From: Aptenodytes patagonicus
Lineage: Eukaryota; Chordata; Aves; Sphenisciformes; Spheniscidae
Direction: 5' to 3'
Length of the DNA stretch: 64,000 nt
Assembly (NCBI RefSeq): GCF_965638725.1
Contig: NW_027472026.1
Coordinates: 434,001-498,000, forward strand
The notes beneath the pieces were generated by a model. That model searched no databases and was not told where the DNA came from. It saw only the letters and a list, made by a program, of their open reading frames with translations. A program made the position numbers and the translations under genes. Below, piece by piece: positions 47,301 to 61,900 of the stretch (the stretch's first letter is position 1; each line of letters begins with the position of its first letter).

Positions 47301-50300
47301 AAGTTGCAGATTAAGATATTTTCTGTCTATAGTAGGACTGCTACTCACATTATAAAGGTTCTGTACACTTGTAGGAGGTAGCTGAGCATTTGCATTTGCC
47401 CATGTGGTTTGTCTCCTCAGTTCCCTATTGTTGGAGATTCTGGCCTGTTGAGAAGGTGGTGCAGAACAATTCCTGATCACAGCACCAGAATTTGCATTAC
47501 CTGCAGAAGGAAAAACATTAAAGTAGGAAAATCATGAGGGGACAGAACACACTGACTGAGGCAGGGACAGAACATAAAAACTGAGTCAGCCCCTGCCACC
47601 TCACTTCATCTCACAAACAGAACAAAAACATTCAGAATAAAATTAGAATGTAGTAGCAAAAAAAACAGTTCAAAAGGGCATGGGAAAAGATAACAGCAGT
47701 AGAGAAGCAAAGAGAAAACAGAAAGGAACATATTGTCAAGACTGAGGCAGGAAAGAGCCAAAGAGAATGTCATACACTCAAAACTCATTCAACAGTGTTT
47801 GTTCCTATGTCATTTTCCTCCCACACTTTCACCCTCTCATTTTGCCATGTAAATTCCCCTTATTTCTTTTTCTCCACTCAATCTCTTTTCTTCTTTCTTT
47901 CCCATAATAATGCCTCATGGTGGATTACATCCCACTGTAGGAGGGTAGTACCTACTTTGAACAGCAGTGTGTGTTATGGGATTGTATATCACATTGATCT
48001 TTGATCTCTGACATAAAGTTCTTGCTAAATCTTCACTCCAGCTGGATACTTCTGGCTGGACACTAGTTGTAGTTCCAGCATGCACATGCGAAGTTTTCAG
48101 AAGAGGCGGTGTTGGTTCCCTCTGGCCTTTCCTGGTAGGTAAAGTAACAGAACTGGAATTTGGAAGAAGTGGCCTGGATTCAGACTGGCTTAGCGGAATG
48201 TTTTCCCTCCACACTTGCTCCTTTGGATGGCTATTTAATTTCTTTTCAAGGATCATCTACAGAAAGGAGAAGTTGGTTAGACTTAACACAGCTACACAGC
48301 AGAGCAGAGGAACAAAACATAATAACAAAGGGAAAGACTTACAAATAACTGCAATTTATTTCACAGGATAGGTAACAAGTATAATTTTAAAATTAATTTA
48401 GGGTTGGAAAGAAAACAGAAATAATATTCTCAGTAGAAAGAAAGAATAGGCTGAACCATTAAGAAAAAGGATTGGGTGAACAGGCAATTTCAATATATCC
48501 TGAGGGAGAATACCACTAAATAAAATGGGCATTAGCCTTGGAAAAGACAGAATCTATATGCCCAAAAGGTTAACACTTGTTTCTTACCATCCCTTTCTAG
48601 AACTTTGCAAAGCTGATTTCTGGTCAAAGCAAACATTCATTCCTGTTAGTTCATAATTATTTCTCACCTACCTCTACACACTATTATCTAGCAACAGAAA
48701 CCTTGCCAAGGTTTTGGGTCTTGGTGCGGACAATCTGCTCTCAACTTCCTGTAATCACAGTCATCCCAAATTTGACACCCTATCAGTAAGATTATTCAAA
48801 ACTATTCACTCGTTTCTTAGCCTTGTACCTAGATTATCTGTGACCAATCTATTGACATTTAGGATATCTTTTCTACCTGTGCTCAGTATTCACTTTACTA
48901 ATTCATCTGCTCATGACTCCTAACACTATCACAGTAGAGTTTATTAGTTTCCTTCTGTTAAAGACCTTAAAAGAAATTTTAAGTAGGTTCAACTTTTTAA
49001 ATGCAATTTTATTGTTTCTTTCTTCAATTTTAATTGCTGTTAATAGAAGCAATATCACTTTTCCTCTCTCTCTGGAAAGGTGGACACCCTTATCAGTCTT
49101 TCTCAGTCTTGGATTTTCTGATCACTAAGCTTCCTTTTCAATCTTCTCTTCCCACTATCGTTCTTTCCAATGCCTGTTTTACTACATTTACATTCCAACT
49201 CCTGCTCTTCTCACCCTCTTCCAGATCCTTTGCCTCATAACATGGCATCTACATAATTTCTTTCACTGTAAAAAGGGGGGAAAAAACCAAACACAAAACT
49301 AAGCCAAAATCAATTTCTCCTCCTGAAGGCTTGATTTACTTCCACTTTTGCTGCTCCTCATATTTCATTGTTAGAGCATTCACTCTGGCTATCCTCCCTC
49401 TACTGCCTCAACACCACCATCCAGATCAGTTCAGTGTCTCTTACAATTAGTTCTGATTTGTGTTTATCTTTGTTCTTCTTTCACTGCTTTAGACATTACT
49501 CAAATGTTTATTTTCCTTTTGATCTTATTGCATATACCAGATGACATCAAAAGTACTATCTTTCCTTGTCCCTGTACAACTAAAGATTTTGCATCAGCTT
49601 TTTTTAATTTATTTGCTTGATTATTGCACCATTTCCTCATTTTTCAAGTACTACTATTTGCCCACATTAATGCATTCAAAATATGGCTCCTAAAACATCA
49701 CTGTTCTTTATTATTAGCACATCAGCTACACTGATCCTTCACTTGCTCTTCCTCCTCTGTCAATTAATTATTCTGAAATCTAATAGTTCTGTGTATGTGG
49801 TGCAGCATGCAATGGCACTTGACTACTCTCCAGCAAAAAACCTCAGTCTGTTAGGTTATGTGGTAACAGCTTGTTTGCACACCCACAGTGGAGCTCAGAA
49901 AGACAATAGCAGGATGGGGAGACCAAATAATACTCTGCTGAGCTACTCCCTGGCCCATTCACAGAAGCCATCAGCCCATCAAAGGCCCATCTGCACAGGC
50001 TGAGAGGAGCACAAGGATGCATTATGGCAGGTGGGAACCCAAATCAAGGGCTTCTCAACACCTTGCCTGGGTCCCTGCCAGGGCTGTCCCAGCAAAGCCA
50101 TCAGCCCCATTGTCCAGGCATGAAACTCATCACAATGAGTCATCAGGATTTCTCTGGATCACCTTTTGGACGAAGGGTGCCAGGGGATGGGGGGGTGAGA
50201 GGGTGGAGGTTGCTGCCTAGGGGTTGGACACATTATGGGATGCAGGGGAAAGCCATTTGGGATCACACAGGACTTATTATGGGATGTTTAGGTTAGGAAC

Positions 50301-53300
50301 AAAAAGCAGGGAAAAGGAGGGGTTTAGGTGATTTGGGGAGGATCGAGTGTGGGAAATAGGGGTTAAGAGGTATAAAAACGGCCAGTCCTGTGTAAATAGC
50401 TGGCTGGCCAATAAGCTTGTCTGGCCATGCCCCGCACCTGATCAATGCAGTTTGCTCTGTCTTCTTATCAAATTCCTTTCTCTTTCCTGGAAGAGAGGCT
50501 GTCTATTCTGTCTGTGTGTGTGGGTATGCAGATGTGAGTGCCAGCAACTGGAGTCAACAGGTCAGAGGGCCCGTGTGTACCATGGTGCCAGCAACTTAAG
50601 AGAGTGCAGGTGTGTGAGTGAGCATGTGATCGCTAGCAAAGATCAAGTCAGACTAGTCAGTGAATAGATCAAGTGGCCTGGGAGCAAGGGGGTGAGTGAG
50701 TCTCTAAGGGCCAGCTCTGGGTGTGAGCCCACCTGTGTATCTCTAGGGGTGAGAACACTGGGGGTGGGGTGGGGCAGAGGTCGGCTAAGGGACCTGGAAA
50801 GTCCTGGCCACCTGTTTGTCTGCATGGTCTGTACCAGCAACTGGAGTAGGGCTGCAGCCTTGGGGGCTTGTATATCCACATGCCAGCAACCGAGGAGACT
50901 GGGATCCAGGGGCCGGCTACTGAGCAGACTGAGTGTCTGAGACCAGCTGCTGCAGGGATCCACCCTGTACGTATGTATATATATTCTCATGAGTGGACTT
51001 CTATCTTGCTCAGCCAGAGAAGGGAGGAGGATGAGGCTGTTGGTGCTCTCTATGTTTGTGCGAGTGCTCCGAGTGCCTGTTTGTGATCCATGTGGCCAGC
51101 ATGTGTATATGTATATATGTAGCGTGTATGTGTTTTCTGTGTGCGTGCGCCTACTGAGAATACATCTTCAGCCTTGCTACTGGCTGGACCTGGGGACATG
51201 GAGTGGCAGCAGCCTCGCATCTCTTAGACTGTGTTAGAGGAAAATATATTATGCTGGACCCAATAGTCTTTCTCAGACATCATGCTTTACAGACTTTTCT
51301 TTTCCCAGTGGGAATCTAGATTTAAAGACTTCTCAAAAATTATGACAGTATGGAACTGACTGATAGGAAACACCAAGATGTAACTGTAAGCATGTATGGA
51401 AAGCCTAGGGGAACGCAAATTGAAGAAAATGACAGAATTCATTAAGTGTGTGCAAGAATGGCAGGTTACCTGGAGGATTAGGATTTTGGAAAATAGGATA
51501 AGAGAAAGTACCTCATATAATTTATTTCGATATTCTGCCACAGACAGCTGGATATCATCACCTAAAGGAAGAATCACATCATAATCCAGAGAGGGCTCCC
51601 TGGCAGGACAGTGAAACCTAAGAAGATGATAACACATAATGTAATCCACTAAGACTAAAAACAGCACCACAGATTAATATAATGTTAAAAAGGATTGTTA
51701 AATCATCTAGTATGACCTCTACTGTAAATAAGGTTAGAGAAAATTAAGAATTAGCTTTGTCTTTTTTTTTTTTTCTGTCATGCATATAAAGAAAACTTGT
51801 GCCAAGAGCAGGTCTATAACGTCTCAAAAGACATCAGGGGAAACTGTACATTGGTATTACTCTCACCTTTTCACGTAAGGATGCTGCAGAGCCTCCTCTG
51901 CTGTGAGTCGTTTATCAGGGTTAAATACTAAAAGTTTCTTCAGAAGATCCAATGCAGGCAATGGAGTAGAGGATGGTAAAATCTCCTCAAATGTTACTCG
52001 TTGCCTAGAAGTCAGAAAACAACAATATAAGCTCCCAGTGTCTAATTCACAGTGAAGGCATGAATTACAGTTCTGGGAATCACATCAAGGTGACACCTGA
52101 CTCCAGAGTTCACTCACAAACAGTGTGTCATAATCCTGGAACACTCTATAAAGTATAGGTCTGTGAGTACAGTAGTCTTTTACCCCTTTGATTAGGTTTG
52201 AATGCCTCCCTCCTAGCGCTAGGAACCTACATGAAGTGATGAACTTGCAAGTCTAGTCTTTCTCTTGTTTCAGTGGAAAGAGTGAGAGATATCAGACAGT
52301 ATCAGACATAAGGGAATAACAAGTCCTCTGGAGTCCTTCTTTTGTTCTTTTGACAATGCAGGAAGCCCAAACTCCTAACTTAGATGTTTCAGTTGAACTG
52401 TTAAGATCCCATGAATCCAGCCCTTAGATCACAGAAATATATTTCTGTATAATTTGCAATGAGAAGATGAAGTTTAAAAATCTGGTTTTGCATTTTGAAA
52501 TCCTAAAGATAATTATTAACATAATGAACATGAGAATATCTAATACACTTGAAAAATCAGTTTTAAAACACGATTCTTACTTATATTTTAAATAATTTTG
52601 TTACTCCATGACATTCTTTTAGTTTAGAAAAATGATCCATCACTGAACATAGCATTTGGACTGAATGGCTCAGAAAAAATCTTTTCAGTTTTGAAGACTA
52701 AGATTTCACTTGCTCTTTTACCTAGCTGGAGCTATCTAGCAGAACTTAGCCACTCAACTTTCACATTTTTTGGGGGGGGAGGGGGGGGGGGAAGAAGGTA
52801 ACATCCAAAGAGTAGGGCTGTCAAATAAAAGGGCATTTCAGCCAGGAATGAATCAAGAGTTCCACTTGCTGTCTTTCACTACTCAGAGAAGGGTTATAGA
52901 AGTGAGAGAGCTCTTCTCAGAGGTGCTGTGGTGGATTGACCCCAGCTGGCAGCTAAGCCCCCACCCACTCGCTTGCTCACTCCACCACCACCACCACCCC
53001 CCCCGCTGCTGCTCTTTCACATGCAGCAATCCTACAACAGAAGAATTCACTAAAAGGCTGGGCAAGCTAGACAGCTGTTTAATACTCTGCATCCATGGCA
53101 GCTACACCAAAAGCCCACTGGTACCCTTTTGGGTTCCTGAAGTAGTCTCTCCTGATGTAGTCCACTCCAAGGATGCACAGAGCCTCCAAGTCAGTCACAA
53201 ATGCTTTTGCCACTTACTGCTTGTTAGAGTCACTTCAGCCTCCAACACAGATAACTGTTGGGATTATCCTTTCGCTCCAGAAATCCAGGTGGGTTCCGTC

Positions 53301-56300
53301 TCCTTGTATCCTTACAGCATTAAGGTCACTGTGCACTGGTGTCCAGCAGAGCTTTATACTCCTGTGGGTCCAATGTGCCAGACTATTGAATCCATACAGT
53401 CCAATAAACCCGGTAATGCCTTCCCTCTGCCTGGCTGGAGGCATGGCCCCTCTATTCCTGGTCAGAGCATTCATTACCTGATTCCTGTAATTGCAAACCA
53501 GGATCATAGGATCAGTCCTTCCACTCTGTCTGGGGAATTGCTTAACAGCAACTGGAGCAGTCATCTTCCTGAATGGACCCTTTTTGGCTGCTGTTTTTCC
53601 TTGCAATTCGCATACACAAGTTTCTAGGCTTGAGACAGATGACCGTCCCACTTCCTCATGTCCTCCCCATGGTCATGCAGATAGAACCACAGGGTGGCAT
53701 GCATGGTTCCCTTTCCTTTGAGAAGAGAAAAGCTGACTCCCTGAGACACTCTTCATAGGTAAGATGCCAACCTGTATGGGGGAGGAAAACATACTCTCTT
53801 TGAATTTGCTGGAACTTTTGTGACAGTTTTTCTACAGCTGAGACACAGGACCATAGGGTTGGGGAGGTAGAGTGAGTCTCTTTGTATTGCTAGAGCTGGC
53901 CAGCCAGTCTGTCCACAGTTGGTGCCTCAATGTCTGTACAATTATTGTCAGGGTGCTGACATACAGTGTTGGTGTGCTCCGTACAAACTTTTGACTAGGT
54001 GCACTGGACTTCACCCAGATCTATGGAACCCTGGTTATTGCCCACGTTGCTGTAGATCACCTCCACCACCAATTCCCTAATGCTAGATATCTCCCTCAAT
54101 GGTCGTCCACTTGCCTCAGTAGTTTACAAGATCTTCCCTGAGGTGATACCTTGCCTTCACGCTTGACAGAAGTCACCTCCAGAAGCTGCAGATTGTTGCC
54201 CCTCTTCCGATCCCTTTATCAGTTCCCCAGTCCTTAGCAAGAGATCCCAGTTGCTGTGCTTTCTTACACTCTAATTCCTGACTCAGCACTGGCCCCAGTA
54301 TCCTAGTATCAGAGCACCCAGGTGGTAATTTGCTGACCTAGATGACAGCTGTAATCTTTCCACATATCTTACAGCTCATTCAGGAATAAGGACCGGGTGG
54401 TTTCTGCACTCATTCATGATTTCTGTCTCTTCCCTCTCTTGTTCTTGTGGCTGCTCTGCTGCAGAACAGGCTGCCTCTTCTGATTCTTCCTCCTGCTTCC
54501 TCTTAGAAGCTTCTTCCTTACTAACCAAGTTGACTTCCTCTTCCATTGTTTAGAAGCAACTGTTATTGCCGAGGGTTGGGTCTCTTTCTCAGCCAGAGTG
54601 TCCATTTGTATGTCCTCAGATCCAGAGACCCTTTCACCTCACTGAGATAGGTGTAGGCCAGGCCTCAGCACAGCGTGAGAAGTTGTGTCTCTTTGGCATA
54701 GACAAGGCATCCTTTCTTCAGGTGTTTTGTCACTTCAACAGGATACCATGCTTGTTCGGGTGTGCAGTCCCACACCACTGGACATGAAAATTGCTCTAGG
54801 TACCTGCCCAAATTCTCCTATGCAACTTGTGACCCATGACCCGACTACCCCAGGGCACATCCCTGTGTGGCATTCACAAATAGTCAGTTACCCTTAGGAA
54901 AAGCCAGAATCAGATTCTTGACATATACCAATATGAACATTCTAGTTACCCAAGGATGTTCAAGAAACTGATGAGCTGTTGTAACAAGGCAGAAAAGAAA
55001 TCTACCCCAGGAGAGAGGAAGGGGGAGGTGCCATTCTTCATTTCCTCTACAAATCGGCTCTTGGTTGAGAAGAGGAGAAGTTGCTAATTGTCTCCACAAG
55101 ACGGTTCCCAAGGTACTAGGACAGAACCAATGTAGGGCCTAAATCATAGAATCATAGAATAGTTTGGGTCGGAAGGGACCTCTAAAGGTCATCTAGTCCA
55201 ACCCCCCTGCCGTGGGCAGGGACATCTTCAACTAGATCAGGTTGCTCAGAGCCCCGTCCAACCTGACCTGGAATGTTTCCAGGGATGGGGCATCCACCAC
55301 CTCTCTGGGCAACCTGGTCCAGTGTTTCACCACCCTCAGCGTAAAAACTGTCTTCCTTATATCTAGTCTAAATCCAGCCCCCTTTAGTTTAAAGCCATTC
55401 CCTCTTGTCCTGTCGCAACAGGCCCTGCTAAAAAGTCTGTCCCCATCTTTTTTATAAGCCCCCTTTAAGTACTGATAGGCTGCAATAAGGTCTCCCCGAA
55501 GCCTTCTCTTCTCTAGGCTCGAACAACCCCAACTCTCTCAGCCTTTCTTCATAGGAGGGGTGTTCCATCCCCCTGATCATTTTTGTGGCCCTCCTCTGGA
55601 CCCGCTCCAACAGGTCCGTGTCTTCCTTATGCTGAGGACTCCAGAGCTGGACACAGTACTCCAGGTGGGGTCTCACCAGAGGAGAGTAGAGGGGCAGAAT
55701 CACCTCCCTCGACCTGCTGGCCACGCTTCTTTGGATGCAGCCCAGGATACGCTTGGCCTTCTGGGCTGCGAGTGCACATTGCTGGCTCATGTCCAGCTTT
55801 TCATCCACCAGTACCCCCAAGTCCTCCTCGGCAGGGCTGCTCTCAATCCCTTCATCCCCCAGCCTGTATTGATACCGGGGGTTGCCCCGACACAGGTGCA
55901 GGACCTTGCACTTGGCCTTGGTAAACCTCATGAGGTTCACACGGGCCCACTTCTGGAGCTTGTCCAGGTCCCTCTGGATGGCATCCCGTCCCTCTGGCGT
56001 GTCAACCACACCGCTCAGCTTGGTGTCATCTGCAAACTTGCTGAGGGTGCACTCGATCCCACTGTCTATGGCATTGATGAAGATATTAAACAGTACCGGT
56101 CCCAATACAGACCCCTGCGGGACGCCACTCGTCACCAACCTCCATCTGGACATTGAGCCGTTGACCGCTACCCTCTGGATGCGACCATCTAACCAATTCC
56201 TCACCCACCGGACAGTCCACCCATCAAGTCCATACCTCTCCAGTTTAGAGAGAAGGATGTTGTGGGGGGCCGCGTCAAAGGCCTTACAGAGGTCCAGATA

Positions 56301-58883
56301 GATGACATCTGTAGCCCTTCCCGTGTCCACTGATGTAGTCACTCCATCATAGGCGGCCACTAGGTTAGTCAGGCAGGACTTGCCCTTGCTGAAGCCATGC
56401 TGGCTGTCTCGAATCACCTCCCTGTCCTCCACGTGCCTTAGCATAGCTTCCAGGAGGATCTGTTCCATGATCTTCCCAGGCACTCAGGTGAGACTGACTG
56501 GCCTGTAGTTCCCCGGGTCTTCCTTTTTTCCCTTTTTAAAAATGGGGGTTATGTTGCCCCTTTTCCAGTCAGTGGGAACTTCACCGGACTGCCACGACTT
56601 CTCAAATATGATGGATAGTGACTTAGCAACCTCATCCGCCAGTTCCTTCAGGACCCGCGGATGGATAAATACCAGATTAGGTTCAAGGCCAGTGCTTTTA
56701 TCATGTCTCCCAGGCAAAACACAAAGAAGTGCTAAGCAGCACAGGAAACTGCAAAAGCTGAAAGCAGCCATTAACAAACCCTCAAATTTGATGTACAGTA
56801 AGAGAGGGAGCATGCCATGGAGCAGGTAAAGGAAGAAATAAACCAGTGTCGAGAACAAATACATCAATGTTATGACTAGCCACAGCTAAACACTGATGTG
56901 TTTATTATAGTAACTACTATAAATTCCTGCCTAGTACACTCCAGTCAAATCTATTGTGATGTCAAACCCCTCTGGCCCCATGTTGGGCGCCAAAAAACCC
57001 CCACTCTGATGGGTTGACCCCAGCTGACAGCTAAGACCCCATCCAGTCACTCGCTCTCTCCCCCTCAATGGGATGAGGGAGAGAATCAGAAGGGCAAAAG
57101 CAAGAAAACCTCATGGGTGAAGATAAAGGCAGTTCAATAATTGGAAGGGGGAAAAAAGGGAAAAATGGAAAAAAAACCCCAAAAAAACAAGTTGTGCAAA
57201 AGCAATCACTTACCACCAGCAGACTGATACTCAGCCAGTGTCCGAGCAACAGCTACTTTGGAGAAATTCCTCCCCACCCATTTTATTGCTGAGCACGCTG
57301 CTATATTTTATGGAATATCTCTTTGGTTAGAATCATAGAATCATAGAATCATTGAGGTTGGAAAAGACCTCTAAGATCATCGAGTCCAACCGTCGACCCA
57401 ACACCACCATGTCCACTAAACCATGCCCCTAAGTGCCTCATCTACTCGTCTTTTAAATACCTCCAGGGATGGGGACTCCACCACCTCCCTGGGCAGCCTG
57501 TTCCAATGTTTCACCACTCTTTCAGTAAAGAAATTTTTCCTCATATCCAATCTAAACCTCCCCTGGCGCAACTTGAGGCCATTTCCTCTCGTCCTATCGC
57601 TAGTTACTTGGGAGAAGAGACCGACACCCACCTCGCTACAACCTCCTTTCAGGTAGTTGTAGAGAGCGATGAGGTCTCCCCTCAGCCTCCTTTTCTGCAG
57701 GCTAAACAACCCCAGTTCCCTCAGCCGCTCCTCATAAGACTTGTGCTCTAGACCCCTCACCAGCCTCGTTGCCCTTCTCTGGACACGCTCCAGCACCTCG
57801 ATGTCCTTCTTGTAGTGAGGGTCAGCTGTCCCAGCTGTGTCCCCTCCCAGCCTCTTGCCAACCCTTAGCCTACTCGCTGTCGGGGCAGAGTGAGAAACAG
57901 AGACGGCTTTGATGGCTGCTGTGCAAGCATTGTTAAGCAACAGCTGAAACACTGCTGTGTTATCAACACTGTTTTGGTCACAAATATAAAACACAGCAGC
58001 ATACCAGCTGCTATGAAGGAAATTAACTCAATTCCAACCAAACACAGTACAGGTGCACAGCAGAAGGATGAGAAGCAACATTCACAAGTTGCATCAAGGG
58101 AAATTCCTATGGGATACTGTGGCCATCCACTTCCCCCTGACAAGGTCAAACACACATGCTGTGCTGACAGCAGAATCAGCAGGGACAAAAGGGTCTCAGT
58201 TCCTCAACTACCTGGCATAGATTGATACAGGAATCCTGGCATTTCTGAATGAAAGGAAATAATGCTCCAGGATGCCAACTGAAGAGGTCAGCAAAAGTCA
58301 GCATGAAAACGCATATGCTGTTCATGTGAACATGAACATGGCTTATGGTTTGAGCCACCCTAACCTAAACCTATAAAAACATATCAGTAAGCATTCAGAG
58401 AACTCATACCACACATAGCTGGGCTATGCGTATTGCAGACTCCCCGATGAGAAGGGATGCCCACTAGTATCATGACAGATATGAGTAGAGAATACGTAGA
58501 GACTGGCGAGTAATTTGCTATGGCCGTAAGATAGCATAAAGTTTACTAATGTTTACTAATTAGACACGTAATAAATGCAGAATTATGTGGTAGTCTGTGT
58601 ACATAACTGGAGGATCCAAATGAACCATGACAGATATAAGGAAAAAAAAAAAAAATTTAAAAAAAAAAAATAATCACAGTGAGAGTCGTTAAGCAGCTGG
58701 AATGAAGCTGTCAGCCTGAATAGATTCAGGCTTTCCATGTGTAAACCAATGACATCAGATACCCAAATGACTCAGGATAGGAAAATATTCTAATTTTGAG
58801 AAAGTACACATGACAATAGCTTGGAATATAGGGCCAACCTCATTTTGTTTTGTTATTCCTAGATTATGTCATTGGTCTTCTCA

Positions 58884-58916
<33 letters not shown>

Positions 58917-61900
58917 TTACGTCCCTTCCCTGGAGGTAGGTGAATCTGCAGAGAGCAGAAATCATTTCCACTGGTGAACATTGGGAGGTGAACTTCAGGG
59001 GAACTTTTTGTCAACATCATACAGTAGATTGTGTCTCAGAAGTCAACATTGAAAATACAAGGCTTACCGGGAACTCATGCGGTTAATAACTGAGGACCTG
59101 TAATCTGATTGCATACCCAAAATATCTGCAATAATGAAAAGATATTGTTAATGCCAAGATTAGGATTACCAGAGCTATGCAGTTTATGAAGGAAAGCAAA
59201 TATTTGATATTAACATAGGAAATTATCCTAATAAAACTCAATGGGAGATCTTATGGAAGTGGGATGGAATATTTACTTACAAATTTTCTAAGCTGATTTT
59301 CTCAATTCCTGTAAATTCTATCATAGATTTCATAAACTTGCACTCTTATACCCACATATGCAGAAGCACCAAGATATCTGAGGCCAAATGATCTGGCCAG
59401 GATCACTTGCATGGGACACAGAGAACAAGGGATACCAGCTATTGATTTCCTCATCACATCCACTGGGGTTCTTTCTGATTGGTGACGATGAACTGTTTTC
59501 TGAACATATCTGTCATACTCTCAAAGAGTCAACAGTTGCTATGGAATGTTTTTTTGCTTCAGAATCTTGCTGCTTTGGTCCCCATAAATCCTAGGCAAAG
59601 TTGCTGCTCATAGGTTGGTTTTCCTTGTTAGCAATAATGTTTTGAACAAGTGTCTGTTTTCACTTGTTTGGCTAAAAGAAAAAGAAATTGTGCCTGTGAC
59701 ATGCTGCAACCGTGCAGCCATTGTCCTGTGGTAAGGATACAGGACCTTCTGCTAATGAGTCATTTGTCCTGTGGTCTTGTCTTAGAGTGCAGACCTTCTG
59801 GTTATGACATTATCAACACATTTCTCAATTGTATTGCTGAGAATGGAATAGCATTTTTGTGATTAGTGCTGGCTATTCTTCTAACTCCTGTTTTGGTGTT
59901 TTCACACACACATTTCCATTCATATTTCATTCACAGCAACCAAATCTCTAATAAAAACTATAAATAACTAAGCTGGAATGGAATTCTCCAAAACTGTGAT
60001 GTCCTTAAACTGAAGGTAGTTATTTTTCTAAAAACTATTTGCTAGCTCAGTTAGAACATATCAACATGTAAAAGTTTATAAAGTGTATGGGCTGTTAGAC
60101 TGGAACTCATAGAAGATAATAATAATCATCATCATCATCCCCCCTTTTGGATTTAACATATATTTACTCCAGCTTTCACTTCTGTGTTTAGATTTCCGGA
60201 CTACAAAGTCCAATTTACCTTTACTATGCAAGTCCCACTGAAGTATGATACTCTGTTTTAAACTGTTATCCTCTTATAAATCTCAAAAATGTTTTGAAGG
60301 CCTGGTTCTTGTTTCTCATCTAATCAAGTACGGCTTATTTTCCTCTAACGCTAACATTTCACAATTAAGTCTTTAATTTCCTTGGAAAGATGTTAGAATG
60401 ACTCACAAGAGAGACCTTCTTCCCTGATCCAGCTGGGCTGCTTTCTTTCACTCTTTTAATCTCTTCTCTAAATACCTTTCCCCATAGAAGAGTCCTACCT
60501 TCCGGGGATGGGGCAGGAATGACCCTCAAGATCTGCTCTATTTGATTCACTGTTGATGTTCCAGGAAAAAGAGGTTTCCCAAGTAGCAGCTCTCCCAGAA
60601 TACAGCCAATGCTCCACATGTCTACACCTTTAGTGTAACTACAAATAAGAATAGAACAGAGTTAGGACTAAATCAAGCAAATGTTTTTCTGTACCTGGTA
60701 TTCACATCATCTACATTAGCTTATTTTTCTAGGAAAAAAAAGCTTGATGACTCCTTGAATACGAACGCTCACAGGTTTTAACTATAAAGTGAACGAGATT
60801 CAGGAATCATGAAACTGGCAAGCATAAAGCAGAAAGGAGATTTATCCTACTAAAAGTCTATTCTAGGAAACCATAAAAGGAAATATATTAAAGGTAAATG
60901 CCAGGACAAGGTAATACATACTTTTCATATGACCAACAGTGAAGATACAAATTGCTGTTTGGAAACAACTGACTTTTCAGGGCATCTAGAAAGTAGTTCC
61001 AATTACTTAAGCAAAGTAAATGCCAAACAATGGGTAAATGACAGTTTGCAAAACATACACATTTCAAATTTGTGATACTAACCCAGCCTATATTTATTTT
61101 CTTTTCTGATTGTTGTGGTTTAACCTGGCAGGCAGCTAAACACCACACAGCTGTTTGCTCCTTCCCCCACCCCAGTGAGATGGGGGAGAGAGTCGGGGGG
61201 GGGGGGGGGGGGGGGGAAGTAAAATTCGTGGGTTGAGATAAAGACAGTTTAATAAGACAGAAAAGGAAGGGAAAATAATAATTATAATGATAAAAGAATA
61301 TACAAAATAAGTGATGCACAATGCAATTGCTCACCACCTGCCAACCAATGCCCAGCCAGTTCCCGAGCAGCGGTCACCCCTCCCCCCACTGACTGTCCCC
61401 AGTTTATATATTGAGCATGACATCATATGGTATGGAATATCCCTTTAGCCAGTTTGGGTCAGCTGTCCTGGCTGTGCCCCCTACCAGCTTCTCGCTGGCA
61501 GGGCATGAGAAGCTGAAAAGTCCTTGACTAGTGTAAGCACTGCTTAGCAACAACTAAAACATCAGTGTGTTATCGACATTATTCTCATACTGAATCCAAA
61601 ACACAGCACTATACCAGCCACTAGGAAGAAAATTAACTCTATCCCAGCTGAAACCAGGACACTGATCAATAAGATTTTGTATATTTAAGTCAAAAAAAGG
61701 ACTAGGCCTGACTAACAGGCAGCTCATTTAACTTTTGATTGCAGAATATTTTCTGAAGGTCTATCAAAAAATTCTTGTTAAATTTGGAAAAGAGGACTAA
61801 GGTACTCAACCAAATTTTGTAAAGATGCAGATTTAAGGGGAGAAAGCATAAGTCTAGCGGGAGAAAGGATGACAAACAGATGAGCTGATAATGTATGTAA

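Larger units (their letters stand above)
52927..58051 (-). mobile_element. degenerate endogenous retrovirus, minus strand
   Basis: An old retroviral insertion. The exact 5-bp direct repeat ggtgc flanks it at 52922-52926 and 58052-58056. In transcript order it has a 5' LTR (58051-57005), a lysine-tRNA-type primer binding site (56975-56992), a leader (to about 56690), gag-like remnants (about 55110-53230), a piece near 53000 that may reach the start of pol, and a short 3' LTR remnant (about 52990-52927). Reverse transcriptase, integrase and envelope regions of the provirus are not seen. CR1 insertions lie at 55142-56690 and 57330-57820. Many stops break all viral frames; the element is not able to express viral proteins. 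It lies in a MAPK15 intron in sense orientation. Confidence 0.85.

Noticed and set aside
52770-53627. 285-codon plus-strand open frame
   Set aside because: It is antisense to the gag-like remnant of the minus-strand retrovirus, runs across the proviral boundary and has no protein features of its own.
55452-56483. 343-codon reverse-transcriptase frame as the polymerase of the retrovirus
   Set aside because: Motifs and the 3' tail are those of a CR1 LINE inserted into the provirus, not of a retroviral pol.
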